Below, piece after piece: positions 16,561 through 24,411 of a DNA stretch of 28,331 bases. The DNA comes from Iodidimonas nitroreducens (GTDB lineage Bacteria > Pseudomonadota > Alphaproteobacteria > Sphingomonadales > Rhodothalassiaceae): the NCBI RefSeq assembly GCF_008579165.1, contig NZ_BKCN01000025.1; one strand, given 5' to 3'. The first letter of the stretch is position 1, and every line of letters begins with the position of its first letter. The notes below the pieces were generated by a model, which did not search any database, was not told where the DNA came from, and saw nothing but the letters and a program-made list of their open reading frames with translations. The position numbers and the translations under genes were made by a program.

Positions 16561-16566
16561 GATAAT
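16561..16566 (+). promoter_or_regulatory. Candidate -10 element of the hemN promoter
   Basis: GATAAT matches five of six bases of TATAAT and lies 19 nt after the FNR box. The predicted transcription start would be at or beside the first hemN ATG (16575), implying a very short leader or translation from the ATG at 16584. Confidence 0.5.
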
Positions 16567-16574
16567 GTGTGTGC

Positions 16575-17926
16575 ATGGATAAGATGATTGCACAGACCTA
16601 TGCCGCTGCGACGACGCCGCGCTATACAAGTTATCCCACCGCAGCCGAATTTCATGACGGGGTGGGGGCAGAAGATGCTGAGCGCTGGCTTGCGGCCATT
16701 GCGCCGGATGAGACCTTATCGCTTTATATACACATTCCCTTTTGCCAATCCTTGTGCTGGTATTGCGGGTGTCATACCTCGGTCCCCAATAGCTATGTGC
16801 GCGCCGAAGCCTATCTTGCGCGGCTGATGGAGGAAATCGATCAGGTGGCGGGCCGGATCGCGCATCATGATGGTGTTGTGCATTGTCATTTTGGCGGCGG
16901 CACCCCCACCTATCTGTCTGCCGATGATTTCCGTCTGCTCGCCTCGCATCTGCGTCGTCGTTTTTCCTTTCGTCGCGATGCTGAGTTCGCGGTTGAGATC
17001 GATCCCAGAACCCTGGATGACGAAAGGGCAGAGGCTTTGGCCGATGCCGGGGTGGGCCGGGCCAGCTTGGGATTCAGGATTTCGACCCCGAAGTGCAAAG
17101 GCTCATCAAACGGGTGCAGTCTGTCGATGCTGTTGAGGCAACGATCAAACGCCTTTCAAAGCTGGGCATCAATCGTTTGAGCTTCGATCTGATTTATGGG
17201 CTGCCCGGTCAGACTGTCGGCACGGTTTCAGCCTCTGCCCGGCAGGCGATTGCCTTTGATCCGGATCGGATTGCGGTGTTTGGCTATGCCCATGTGCCGT
17301 GGTTCAAAAAGCATCAGCGGGCCATTGATGAAAGCCGTCTGCCCGATATGGCGGATCGCCTTATGCTTCGGCAGGCCATCGATGCAGAATTGGTGTCGGC
17401 TGGCTATTGTCGTATTGGTTTTGATCATTATGCCAAGGCTGATGATCCGCTGTCTTGTGCCGCCGCGAGCGGCCAGTTGCAGCGCAATTTTCAGGGCTAT
17501 AGTGATGATCCGGCCGATGTGTTGCTCGGTTTCGGGGCATCGGCCATCAGCTCATTTGCTGATGGTTATGTTCAGAATGCCAGCGATGTGGGGGCCTGGC
17601 GACGGGCCCTGCGCGATGGACATCTGCCTGTTGCCCGCGGTGTGTGTTTAACAGCGCAGGACAAGCTGCGTGCTGCTGCCATCCAAAGATTGATGTGTAA
17701 TTTTACGGTCGATCTTGACGTCCTTTGCCGGGATCATGATGTGACCGAGGACAGCCTTGATGACGCGATGCCTCGTCTTGCGCCCCTTGAGCGCGATGGT
17801 CTTGTGACAATTGCGGGTCGATGCATTGAGGCAACAGAGATGGGTCGGAATTTTATTCGCAATATTGCCTTTTGCCTTGATGCCCGATCCAAACCCGGCG
17901 CAGAACGCCATAGCCGTTCAGCATAG
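16575..17926 (+). pseudogene. hemN: Oxygen-independent coproporphyrinogen III oxidase, frameshifted
   Basis: A radical-SAM enzyme of anaerobic haem synthesis that decarboxylates coproporphyrinogen III to protoporphyrinogen IX. The N-terminal frame (16575 to about 17072) has PRYTSYPTA and the cluster motif CQSLCWYCGC (Cys57, 61, 64, 66), then FGGGTPTYLS. At 17070-17074 TTGGGATTCAG lacks one base: with TTGGGCATTCAG it would read LGIQDFDPEVQRLIKRVQS, the conserved sequence. The remainder follows in the other frame (LSFDLIYGLPGQT, FGYAHVPWFKKHQ, GFDHYA, FQGYSDDPADVLLGFGASAIS). The joined protein would be 450 residues, the normal family length. All conserved blocks are otherwise intact, so a sequencing error is at least as likely as inactivation. 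The start could be 16575 or 16584. FNR control is supported by the box upstream. Confidence 0.9.
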
Positions 17927-17993
17927 CACTGATATTTTTGTTGAAAATACAGATAGATTTCACTTTAAAGTTGATCGACATATCAATGCAATA

Positions 17994-18023
17994 ATATGAT
18001 CATATAACACCCTGTGGCAGGGT
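17994..18023. repeat. Palindrome and stem-loop in the hemN-chemoreceptor gap
   Basis: ATATGATCATAT (17994-18005) is a perfect 12-bp palindrome. It is followed by ACCCTG-TGG-CAGGGT (18009-18023), a 6-bp stem with a 3-nt loop. Both lie in the AT-rich 159-nt gap before the chemoreceptor start. They may be an operator and a weak terminator; no T-tract follows. Confidence 0.4.
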
Positions 18024-18085
18024 TCAGGTACATATACAGATTTTAAACAATCTATAATTGTTATTTATTGGGCAGGAGAGCAAGA

Positions 18086-19522
18086 ATGATCGGTAAACTC
18101 TGGTCATCAGCAAGTGCTGTGGATGGCACAGGCGATGCCGATGCTTTCATCAAAGCGCTGGATATGATGTTGGATGGTGCCCAGCCGATCAATCGCTTTG
18201 CTGGCCCGCAGGCCCGGCTTCTGGATCGTTTGCAGGCCCTTTATACGGAAAGCGTGGCGACCGCAGAAAACGCCCGGGATATGCAAGAACGATTGGAGCT
18301 TTTTGAGAATCATTCCGGCATTGGCTTATGGGATGCGGTTTTGCATGAAGGCGATCCTTTTCACGCGCAAAGCCACTGGCGCTGGTCGAATGAATTCAGG
18401 CGGTTGGTGGGTTATCGGGATCAATCGGATTTTCCTGATCAGGTTAATTCCTGGAGTGATAAGCTGCATCCCGATGATTATCAGGCCACAGCCGATGCCT
18501 TTGCGGCGCATCTCAATGATTATAGCGGCCAGACCGTTTATGATGTGGTCTATCGGCTGCAATTGCGCTCGGGCGATTATCGTTGGTTTCGGGCGACGGG
18601 TAAGGCGCGCCGGGATGCCCGGGGTGTGCCTTTGCGTGTATCGGGTTCTTTGATCGATGTGCATGAAGCCCGCACGGCCCAAGAGCGTATTGGGAAAACG
18701 GCGGAAACCTGCGAGACGGTTTTGCGCGGCGTGATTGGTGATGTGGGGAATATTGCCGAGGCGGTGGATCAGGCGGCTAATCAGACAGCGACCCGGGCGG
18801 AAGATGTTTCTGTGCAAGGGGAGCGGGTGGCGCTTGAGATCGAGCGCAATCAGGGCAATTTGCAAACAGTTTCCAGTGCGGCGGAGCAGATGTCGGCATC
18901 CATTCAAGATGTGGCGCAGCAGGCCAATAATACCCACCAGAAATCATCGCTGGCGGATGCGGCAACGCGCGAAGCCAGTGGCGCTGTGGGGCAATTGGCT
19001 GATGCTGTTGGCGATGTGGGGCAGACTTTGGACCTGATCAAGACCATCGCGGATCAGACAAATTTACTGGCGTTGAATGCAACCATCGAAGCCGCCCGTG
19101 CGGGGGAAGCGGGGCGGGGCTTTGCCGTGGTTGCCAGCGAAGTTAAAAATCTGGCGACCCAAAGTGCCAAGGCGGCGGGGGAGATTTCGAGCCGCTTGGA
19201 ATCGATGCAGGATGTTTCAAAAAGGGCGGTTGACCGCATGGAGCATGTGGCGGAATTGATTGCCGAGGTTAGCCAGCTGACCATTTCGGTAAGCGCGGCG
19301 GTGGAGGAACAGACGGCATCGAGTGATGAGATTGCCCGCAATGTGAGTGAGGTGGCTTCACGCAACCAATCCATGATTGTATCCGTTCAATCGATCAATG
19401 AAGCTGGTCGTGCAGCCAAAGGTGCGGGCGATCTGGTTCATGACGAAAGTGATCGTTTGCGTCATCGGTCGGGCGATTTGCTTAAAGCGCTGGATGAATT
19501 GATCTCGGTCATCAGGGGTTAG
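18086..19522 (+). CDS. Soluble PAS-domain methyl-accepting chemotaxis protein
   Basis: A 478-residue cytoplasmic chemoreceptor. A helical N-terminus (1-70) is followed by a PAS domain of the PAS_3 type (about 75-195), with HWRWSNEFRRLVGYRDQSDF, WSDKLHPDDY and LRSGDYRWFRATGKARRDA. The signalling domain has the hairpin tip IADQTNLLALNATIEAARAG and GRGFAVVASEVKNLA, which bind CheA and CheW. No membrane segment is present, so it senses an intracellular cue; the ligand or cofactor cannot be told from the sequence. The ATG at 18086 has AGGAG 7 nt upstream; an in-frame TTG at 18068 is less likely. It is downstream of the FNR-controlled hemN gene, which is suggestive of redox or energy taxis but not proof. 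Confidence 0.92.
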   Translation: MIGKLWSSASAVDGTGDADAFIKALDMMLDGAQPINRFAGPQARLLDRLQALYTESVATAENARDMQERLELFENHSGIGLWDAVLHEGDPFHAQSHWRWSNEFRRLVGYRDQSDFPDQVNSWSDKLHPDDYQATADAFAAHLNDYSGQTVYDVVYRLQLRSGDYRWFRATGKARRDARGVPLRVSGSLIDVHEARTAQERIGKTAETCETVLRGVIGDVGNIAEAVDQAANQTATRAEDVSVQGERVALEIERNQGNLQTVSSAAEQMSASIQDVAQQANNTHQKSSLADAATREASGAVGQLADAVGDVGQTLDLIKTIADQTNLLALNATIEAARAGEAGRGFAVVASEVKNLATQSAKAAGEISSRLESMQDVSKRAVDRMEHVAELIAEVSQLTISVSAAVEEQTASSDEIARNVSEVASRNQSMIVSVQSINEAGRAAKGAGDLVHDESDRLRHRSGDLLKALDELISVIRG

Positions 19523-19552
19523 GGTCCTGACCCTAAGAGGTCCTGACCTTAG
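19519..19552. terminator. Two tandem inverted repeats between convergent genes
   Basis: TTAGGGTC-CT-GACCCTAA (19519-19536) is a perfect 8-bp inverted repeat that includes the chemoreceptor stop codon. AGGTC-CT-GACCT (19538-19549) is a second, related dyad that reaches the acyl-CoA dehydrogenase stop. The two are diverged copies of one unit. They are placed as bidirectional terminators for convergent genes but lack clear T-tracts. Confidence 0.45.
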
Positions 19553-20685
19553 ATAAAGCGCGAGATCAGTTCCTTCATGATTTCCGATGTGCCGCCATAG
19601 ATGCGCTGCACCCGGGCATCCACATAATGGCGGGCGATTTCATATTCCATCATATAGCCATAGCCGCCATGCAGCTGCAGGCATTGATCAACCACCCGGC
19701 CCTGCATTTCCGACAGCCATAATTTGGCCATGGCCCCGCCCTGGGCATCCAGCTTGCCTTCCAGATGGCGGTGGATGCATTGATCCACGAAGGCCCAACC
19801 CACCTCGATTTCGGTTTTCATTTCCGCCAGCTTGAAGCGGGTATTTTGAAAGCTGGCGACCGTACGCCCGAAGGCTTTGCGGCCTTTTACATAATCAACG
19901 GTAATATCAAAGGCATGCTGGGCGGCCGCAGCGGCGGCCACGGCGATCACCAGGCGTTCTTGCGGCAGTTCCTGCATCAGATAGACAAAGCCCATGCCTT
20001 CTTCGCCTAAGCAATTGGTGATCGGCACCCGCACATCATCAAAAAACAATTCTGATGTATCCGAGGCCTTTTGGCCCATTTTTTCCAGATTGCGCCCCCG
20101 GGAAAATCCGGCGCGATCCGCTTCCACGAGAATGAGGCTGATGCCCTTGGCCCCTTCATCGGCGCTGGTTTTGGCCACCACCAGAATGATATCTGCAAGC
20201 TGGCCATTGGAAATAAAGGTTTTCTGGCCATTAAGGATATAATGATCACCATCCCGGATGGCCGTGGTTTTGATGCCCTGAAGATCGGATCCGGTGCCCG
20301 GTTCGGTCATGGCGATGGCAGCGATGGCATCTCCGCTGGCCATTTTGGGGAGCCATGTGCGTTTCAGATCATCTGATCCATAATGCAGGATATAGGGCGC
20401 GCAGATATCGGAATGAACCGAAAAGCCTGCCGCCGCCCCGCCATAGCCCAATTCTTCATCAACAATGGCATTGAAACGAAAATCGCCCCCGGCCCCGCCA
20501 TAGTTTTCGGGCATGGACGGGCAGAGCAGGCCTGCCGCCCCGGCCTTGGTCCAGAAATCGCGGTCGATGATGCCTTGCTTGTTCCAGCGCTCTTTATGGG
20601 GGTGCAGTTCGCGGGTAAAGAATGTGCGGACGCTATCGCGAAACATTTCATGATCGGAGCTGTAAATCTCGCGGTGTTTGAGCAT
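19549..20685 (-). CDS. Acyl-CoA dehydrogenase (long-chain-type)
   Basis: A 378-residue FAD enzyme that makes the first double bond in fatty acyl-CoA during beta-oxidation. The flavin/substrate block is AMTEPGTGSDLQGIKTTA (125-142), followed by GDHYILNGQKTFISNGQLAD. The C-terminal signature is LQLHGGYGYMMEYEIARHYV and RIYGGTSEIMKELI. The position of the medium-chain catalytic Glu (IYEGT) is Gly here, and Glu243 in LPQERLVIA is the likely base, as in long-chain and isovaleryl types. The ATG has CAGGGAA upstream. It is monocistronic and convergent with the chemoreceptor gene. The exact chain-length preference is not known. Confidence 0.92.
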   Translation of the reverse strand: MLKHREIYSSDHEMFRDSVRTFFTRELHPHKERWNKQGIIDRDFWTKAGAAGLLCPSMPENYGGAGGDFRFNAIVDEELGYGGAAAGFSVHSDICAPYILHYGSDDLKRTWLPKMASGDAIAAIAMTEPGTGSDLQGIKTTAIRDGDHYILNGQKTFISNGQLADIILVVAKTSADEGAKGISLILVEADRAGFSRGRNLEKMGQKASDTSELFFDDVRVPITNCLGEEGMGFVYLMQELPQERLVIAVAAAAAAQHAFDITVDYVKGRKAFGRTVASFQNTRFKLAEMKTEIEVGWAFVDQCIHRHLEGKLDAQGGAMAKLWLSEMQGRVVDQCLQLHGGYGYMMEYEIARHYVDARVQRIYGGTSEIMKELISRFI

Positions 20686-20827
20686 TGGTCTATTCCCTGC
20701 GAACTTGTGGATTTTGAAAGAGTGTTTGCGCGTGCGGATCAGATGTCAACGCAGGCAGCGATTTGGCCCACCGGCATTGGCGGGTGAGAAGCGCGAGGGG
20801 GGGGGAGTGGGGGGCGATGCCGCGTGA

Positions 20828-21406
20828 TCAATGAGACAGCGCGCGCATCAAGGCCACTGCCGGGGCCAGCATGGTGATTTTCAGGCTGGTTTTGATGCTG
20901 CCACTGGCCGACAGGGGGGCGAGCATGATGACATCGCGCTCGCGTGTGGGGAAAACCTTGCCGAAATGCCGGCGCCCGCTGGCATCTTTCACCAGACAAT
21001 CGCAGCCCGCCGCCCGATGCATGGTTTCTTCCGTCAGCCGTTCGCAGACCACCACATCGCCGGCGCGATATTGCCCCATATTATCGGTGAAGCGCACGGC
21101 GATGGGATCGCGGGTGGTGGGACGCAGGGGCAAAAGCCCTTCTTCGCGATCCAGCACGCTGCCCGATGCGGTGACCGTGCCATCGATCACCACATTGCCG
21201 GTTTGGGAAAAGGCAAAAAGATCAGAGGGATCAACCTCGAGCGCCTGCGAGATTTTGTCGATCCAATCGATGGTCAGGGTTCGCACGCCGGTTTCCAGAC
21301 GCCCGATGGTTTGGGCGGTGGTGCCGGTGGGTTTGATCCGGTCGGCAACATCCTGAAGCGTTAGCCCCTTGGCCTTTCGGATCTCTCTCAGGCGCGCATG
21401 CATCAT
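20828..21406 (-). CDS. XRE-family repressor with degenerate S24 (LexA/CI-like) C-terminal domain
   Basis: A 192-residue regulator. The N-terminal helix-turn-helix (about 5-60) is LREIRKAKGLTLQDVADRI followed by AQTIGRLETGVRTLTIDWI, a Cro/CI-type domain. The C-terminal region (about 85-192) has the S24 pattern PIAVRFTDNMGQYRAGDVVV, but the autocleavage Ser of the usual DSM motif is Asn here (Asn109) and no Lys stands clearly at the catalytic position, so SOS-type self-cleavage is unlikely. I chose the ATG at 21406 because GGAG lies 6 nt upstream; the longer frame to 21448 adds an untypical segment. It is divergent from the DUF6456 gene and the GTA-like genes. By position it resembles RogA-type repressors of GTA genes, an inference. 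Confidence 0.85.
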   Translation of the reverse strand: MMHARLREIRKAKGLTLQDVADRIKPTGTTAQTIGRLETGVRTLTIDWIDKISQALEVDPSDLFAFSQTGNVVIDGTVTASGSVLDREEGLLPLRPTTRDPIAVRFTDNMGQYRAGDVVVCERLTEETMHRAAGCDCLVKDASGRRHFGKVFPTRERDVIMLAPLSASGSIKTSLKITMLAPAVALMRALSH

Positions 21407-21450
21407 GGCGAACTCCGCTTGGTTGTCGCTGCGAATAATGACCAGCATAT

Positions 21451-21461
21451 AACCTATATAG
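21451..21461. promoter_or_regulatory. Possible weaker copy of the shared element near the XRE promoter
   Basis: AACCTATATAG matches 9 of 11 positions of AACCAATATGG, the reverse complement of the element at 21508 and 22444. It contains the palindrome CTATATAG and lies 45 nt upstream of the XRE start, consistent with autoregulation. It could be chance. Confidence 0.3.
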
Positions 21462-21507
21462 AGAATTGCGCAAACAGTATTTACCGGAACGGCACATTAT
21501 GATAGTA

Positions 21508-21518
21508 CCATATTGGTT
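21508..21518. promoter_or_regulatory. Repeated element CCATATTGGTT upstream of the DUF6456 gene
   Basis: Exact 11-bp copy of the element at 22444-22454. The core CCA-TAT-TGG is a short dyad. It lies just before the DUF6456 ribosome site, downstream of a possible -10 (TATGAT, 21498-21503), a position typical of repressor binding. Confidence 0.5.
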
Positions 21519-21537
21519 CAAAATCAGGAGTATCATC

Positions 21538-22427
21538 ATGCCGCATCAACAATCTGAAGCCGCTACCGATTCGCGCCCAAAGGGGTCATCCGGGACCACC
21601 CATAAAGGTGCGCCTGTTCCCATTGGGGGGCGGTCGAAAGACAGCCTTTCAAGTTTTGCCAAAAAAATTCTGGGGTTGCTGGAAGCCGGTGGCGAGTATC
21701 GCCAAGCCGCCGATGGCAGCCTTATAATGGGCCGTCATTCAGTGCCGCTGTCGCTTCTAACGCGGCTGCATCGTCTTGATCATATTGATCTTCAGCAGGG
21801 CCGGGTCCGCATCACCGAAAGGGGGATAGCCTATTTGAAACGCCAGCGCGCAGCCGCGCAGACAAGAGATGTGCAAGAACGGCAGGAGGCGCCTGATAGA
21901 CCGGTTGATGCTTATCGCCATCAGCATCTGGATGTACAAAAAGCGGTGCGGATGACCGCCGATGGAAAGCAGCATGTTTATGTTAATACGGCGGAATCTC
22001 CCTTGGGTGGTTGCGACGCAGGCGGGGGCGCGATGGCCGCCCATGGCTGACGGCGGTTCAGTTTGAAGCGGGTGAACGCCTGCGCGAAACCTATGAACGG
22101 GCGGGCCTGGGGGTCAAAATCACAGTGGATCTGGCGGCGCTGCCTTCGGCTTCGGGGGGGCGCCATGGCGGGCGCGGGCTTTTGCCGCAAGAGCATCAAC
22201 TCGATGCCCGGCGGGCAGTGCGGGCGGCAGTGGATGCGGTGGGGCCGGGGCTCGCCGATATTCTGATCCGGGTGTGTTGCCACCTTGAGGGATTGGACGA
22301 AGCCGAGCGGGGCCTGGGTTGGCCCGCCCGGTCGGGAAAGCTGGTGCTGGCTTTGGGGCTGGATCGGCTCGCCATTCATTATGGGATGATCGCCCCGCCC
22401 GCACGGGATGCGGAACTCGCCTGTTGA
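21538..22427 (+). pseudogene. DUF6456 protein, candidate GTA activator (GafZ/GafA-like), frameshifted
   Basis: The ATG at 21538 has CAGGAG 7 nt upstream. The N-terminal half has a polar leader, then a helical, winged-helix-like region (SSFAKKILGLLEAGGEYRQA and SLLTRLHRLDHIDLQ). The C-terminal half is a DUF6456 domain beginning VNTAESPLG. There the frame breaks: at 22003-22010 TTGGGTGG lacks one base, and with it the protein reads SPLGWLRRRRGRDGRPWLT and continues FEAGERLRETYERAGLG to VCCHLEGLDEAERGLGWPAR and KLVLALGLDRLAIHYG. The joined protein is 296 residues. From memory, DUF6456 is the domain of GafZ of Caulobacter and the C-terminal part of GafA of Rhodobacter, which activate GTA transcription. 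Position directly upstream of the terminase genes agrees. Confidence 0.85.
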
Positions 22428-22434
22428 GGCCCAT

Positions 22435-22460
22435 AAAAATGTTCCATATTGGTTATTTTT
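22435..22460. promoter_or_regulatory. Dyad with the CCATATTGG core upstream of the terminase promoter
   Basis: AAAAAT (22435-22440), then CCATATTGGTT (22444-22454), then ATTTTT (22455-22460). The core is identical to the element at 21508-21518. The dyad ends 3 nt before a -35 box, a position suited to an activator. It also follows the DUF6456 stop by 7 nt. Confidence 0.5.
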
Positions 22461-22463
22461 GCC

Positions 22464-22492
22464 TTGACAATCGGAACGATCCGCGATAGGGT
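22464..22492 (+). promoter_or_regulatory. Candidate promoter of the GTA-like terminase operon
   Basis: TTGACA (22464-22469) is a perfect -35 hexamer. A 17-bp spacer leads to TAGGGT (22487-22492), a weak -10 matching three of six bases. A good -35 with a poor -10 suggests dependence on an activator. Confidence 0.5.
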
Positions 22493-22574
22493 CTGATCCA
22501 TGCTCGATGAATAGGCGATCACAACGGCTGCCGGCTTTCCGGTGGCCGTTTTTGCGTCTGCAAGAAGGGATGTC

Positions 22575-23069
22575 ATGATGGCTGCACCTGCCTTATCAGC
22601 CCGGCGTCGTCGATTGTTTTTGGACGCCTTGCGCGACAGCGCGAATGTCAGCGCTTCGGCGCGTCATGCCGGTATTGCCCGTCGCGATGTGTATCGCCTG
22701 CGGGCCAAAGATACGGCGTTTCGCGATGAATGGGATCATGCTTTGGAAGAAGCGCTCGATGCGCTGGAAGGGGAATTGCGCCGCCGCGCCGTGCATGGTG
22801 TGGAAAAGCCGGTTTTTTATGCAGGCAAACCCTGCGGCAAGATCATCAGCTATTCAGATCAATTGGGCATGTTTTTGCTGCGCAGCCGGCGGCCCCATAT
22901 TTTTGGCTCGGAAAGCAGCCTTGGCCCGGACCCGGCGGAGGGCGACAGGCTCGAGACCCGCAACCGGCTTCAGAGCCTTTTGGACCGATTGGCACAATCA
23001 TGTGGAACTGATGATGCGGATGAAGGGCGCAATGGGGATGATCAGCCGCTGGCGGCAGACAGCTTATGA
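22575..23069 (+). CDS. GTA/phage-like terminase small subunit
   Basis: A 164-residue protein. The N-terminal region (about 8-55) is a helix-turn-helix DNA-binding domain, FLDALRDSANVSASARHAGI then DVYRLRAKDTAFRDEWDHAL. The segment DALEGELRRRAVHGVEKPVF, YAGKPCG and KIISYSDQLGMFLLRSRRPH is the conserved region of small terminase proteins, here in GTA-type form. It would bind DNA and deliver it to the large subunit. Two adjacent ATGs (22575 and 22578) are possible; AAGGGA lies 4 or 7 nt upstream. Its stop overlaps the large-subunit start (ATGA). It is the first gene after the candidate promoter at 22464-22492. Confidence 0.85.
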   Translation: MMAAPALSARRRRLFLDALRDSANVSASARHAGIARRDVYRLRAKDTAFRDEWDHALEEALDALEGELRRRAVHGVEKPVFYAGKPCGKIISYSDQLGMFLLRSRRPHIFGSESSLGPDPAEGDRLETRNRLQSLLDRLAQSCGTDDADEGRNGDDQPLAADSL

Positions 23070-24402
23070 TGAGCCGGGCGCAAGCGGTGGTGCGCCAGCG
23101 ATCTGCGCAGGATTTGCAGCATTGGCTGGCCAGTTTGGAGCCTGCGGATCTGGAAGCCATTCTTTATGACTGGTCGTTCTGGGCGCGGCCCAATCAATTA
23201 GCCCCGGACGGGGATTGGTTTTGCTGGCTGGTTCTGGCCGGGCGCGGCTTTGGGAAAACCCGGATGGGATCGGAATGGGTGCGCTCTTTGGTGGAGGGCC
23301 CCACGGCCCTCAGCGCCAAAGCCGGGGCACCGGCGCGGATTGCCTGGTGGGAGACAGCTTTGCCGATGTGCGCGATGTGATGGTGGAAGGCGAAAGCGGC
23401 CTGCTTGCCTGTAGCCCGAAAGCCACCCGGCCCGTGTTCGAGCCATCGCGCCGACGGCTTTCCTGGCCCAATGGGGCGGTGGCGACGCTTTATTCCGCCA
23501 ATGATCCCGATCAATTGCGCGGCCCCCAGCATCATGCGGCCTGGGCCGATGAAATTGCGAAATGGTATGAGGGGGAGCGCTGCTGGTCGAATCTGGTTTT
23601 AGGCCTGCGGTTGGGCAGCGCGCCCCGGGTGATGGCGACCACCACGCCCCGGCCTTTGCGCTGGCTGAAGCGTTTGATGGCCGAGCCATCGACGGCCATG
23701 GTCATGGGATCGACCCTTGATAACCGTGCGCATCTGGCCCCGCAATTTCTGGATGAGGTCAATCGCCTTTATGCCGGAACGCGGCTGGGGGCGCAGGAAC
23801 TGGATGGCCGGATGATCGATGAGGTGGCCGGTGCCCTTTGGACCCGCAAGATGATCGAGGCGGCCCGGATCGGACCCCTTGGCCATGATCGGGAGCCGGT
23901 ATTCACGCGCATCGTGGTGGCGGTTGATCCCCCGGCCAGCCATGGCGAAAAAGCCGATGCCTGCGGGATCATCATCGCCGGGCTGGATGAGGACGGACTG
24001 GTGCATATTCTTGAGGATGCCAGTTGTCAGGGCCTGCGCCCCCTGCAATGGGCCGAGCGTGTGGCCCGCGCCTATGAGCGCCATGCCGCCGATCGGGTGC
24101 TGGGGGAAGCCAATAATGGCGGCGATATGGTGGAAGCGGTGCTGCGTCAGGCGGCGCCCGGTTTGAGCTATCGGGCGGTTAGGGCCAGCCGGGGCAAAAT
24201 CGCCCGGGCCGAACCGGTGGCCGCCCTTTATGAACGAGGGCTGGTGCGCCATCGGGGCTGCTTTGCGGAACTGGAAGATGAAATGTGCAGCTATAGCGGG
24301 GCGGCGGGGGAGCACAGCCCGGATCGGCTCGATGCTTTGGTGTGGGCAGTGAGCGATCTGGCTTTGGGGCGGATGTCTGCCCCCCATCTGCGGCGCTTAT
24401 AG
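23066..24402 (+). pseudogene. GTA/phage-like terminase large subunit, frameshifted
   Basis: The DNA-packaging motor ATPase and nuclease. The first frame has the Walker A GRGFGKTRMGSEWVR. At 23342-23345 GCCTGGTGG lacks one base; with GCCCTGGTGG it reads ARIALVGDSFADVRDVMVEG, matching the family, and continues in the other frame with Walker B AAWADEIAKW and TTTPRPLRWLKRLM. The nuclease domain has VVAVDPPASHGEKADACGII, GEANNGGDMVEAVL and SPDRLDALVWAVSDL. The joined protein is 445 residues, normal for a GTA large terminase, with all motifs present. The start overlaps the small-subunit stop by 4 nt. Because everything else is intact, the break may be an assembly error. Confidence 0.88.
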
Positions 24403-24411
24403 CTTTAAAAA

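Noticed and set aside
16997..17180. hemN as two separate small genes
   Set aside because: The halves align end to end to one family of normal length, and the first half ends in nonsense after the break.
17971..17986. TTGAT-CGACAT-ATCAA as a second FNR box upstream of the chemoreceptor
   Set aside because: The half-sites are 6 bp apart instead of 4, which is not a functional FNR spacing.
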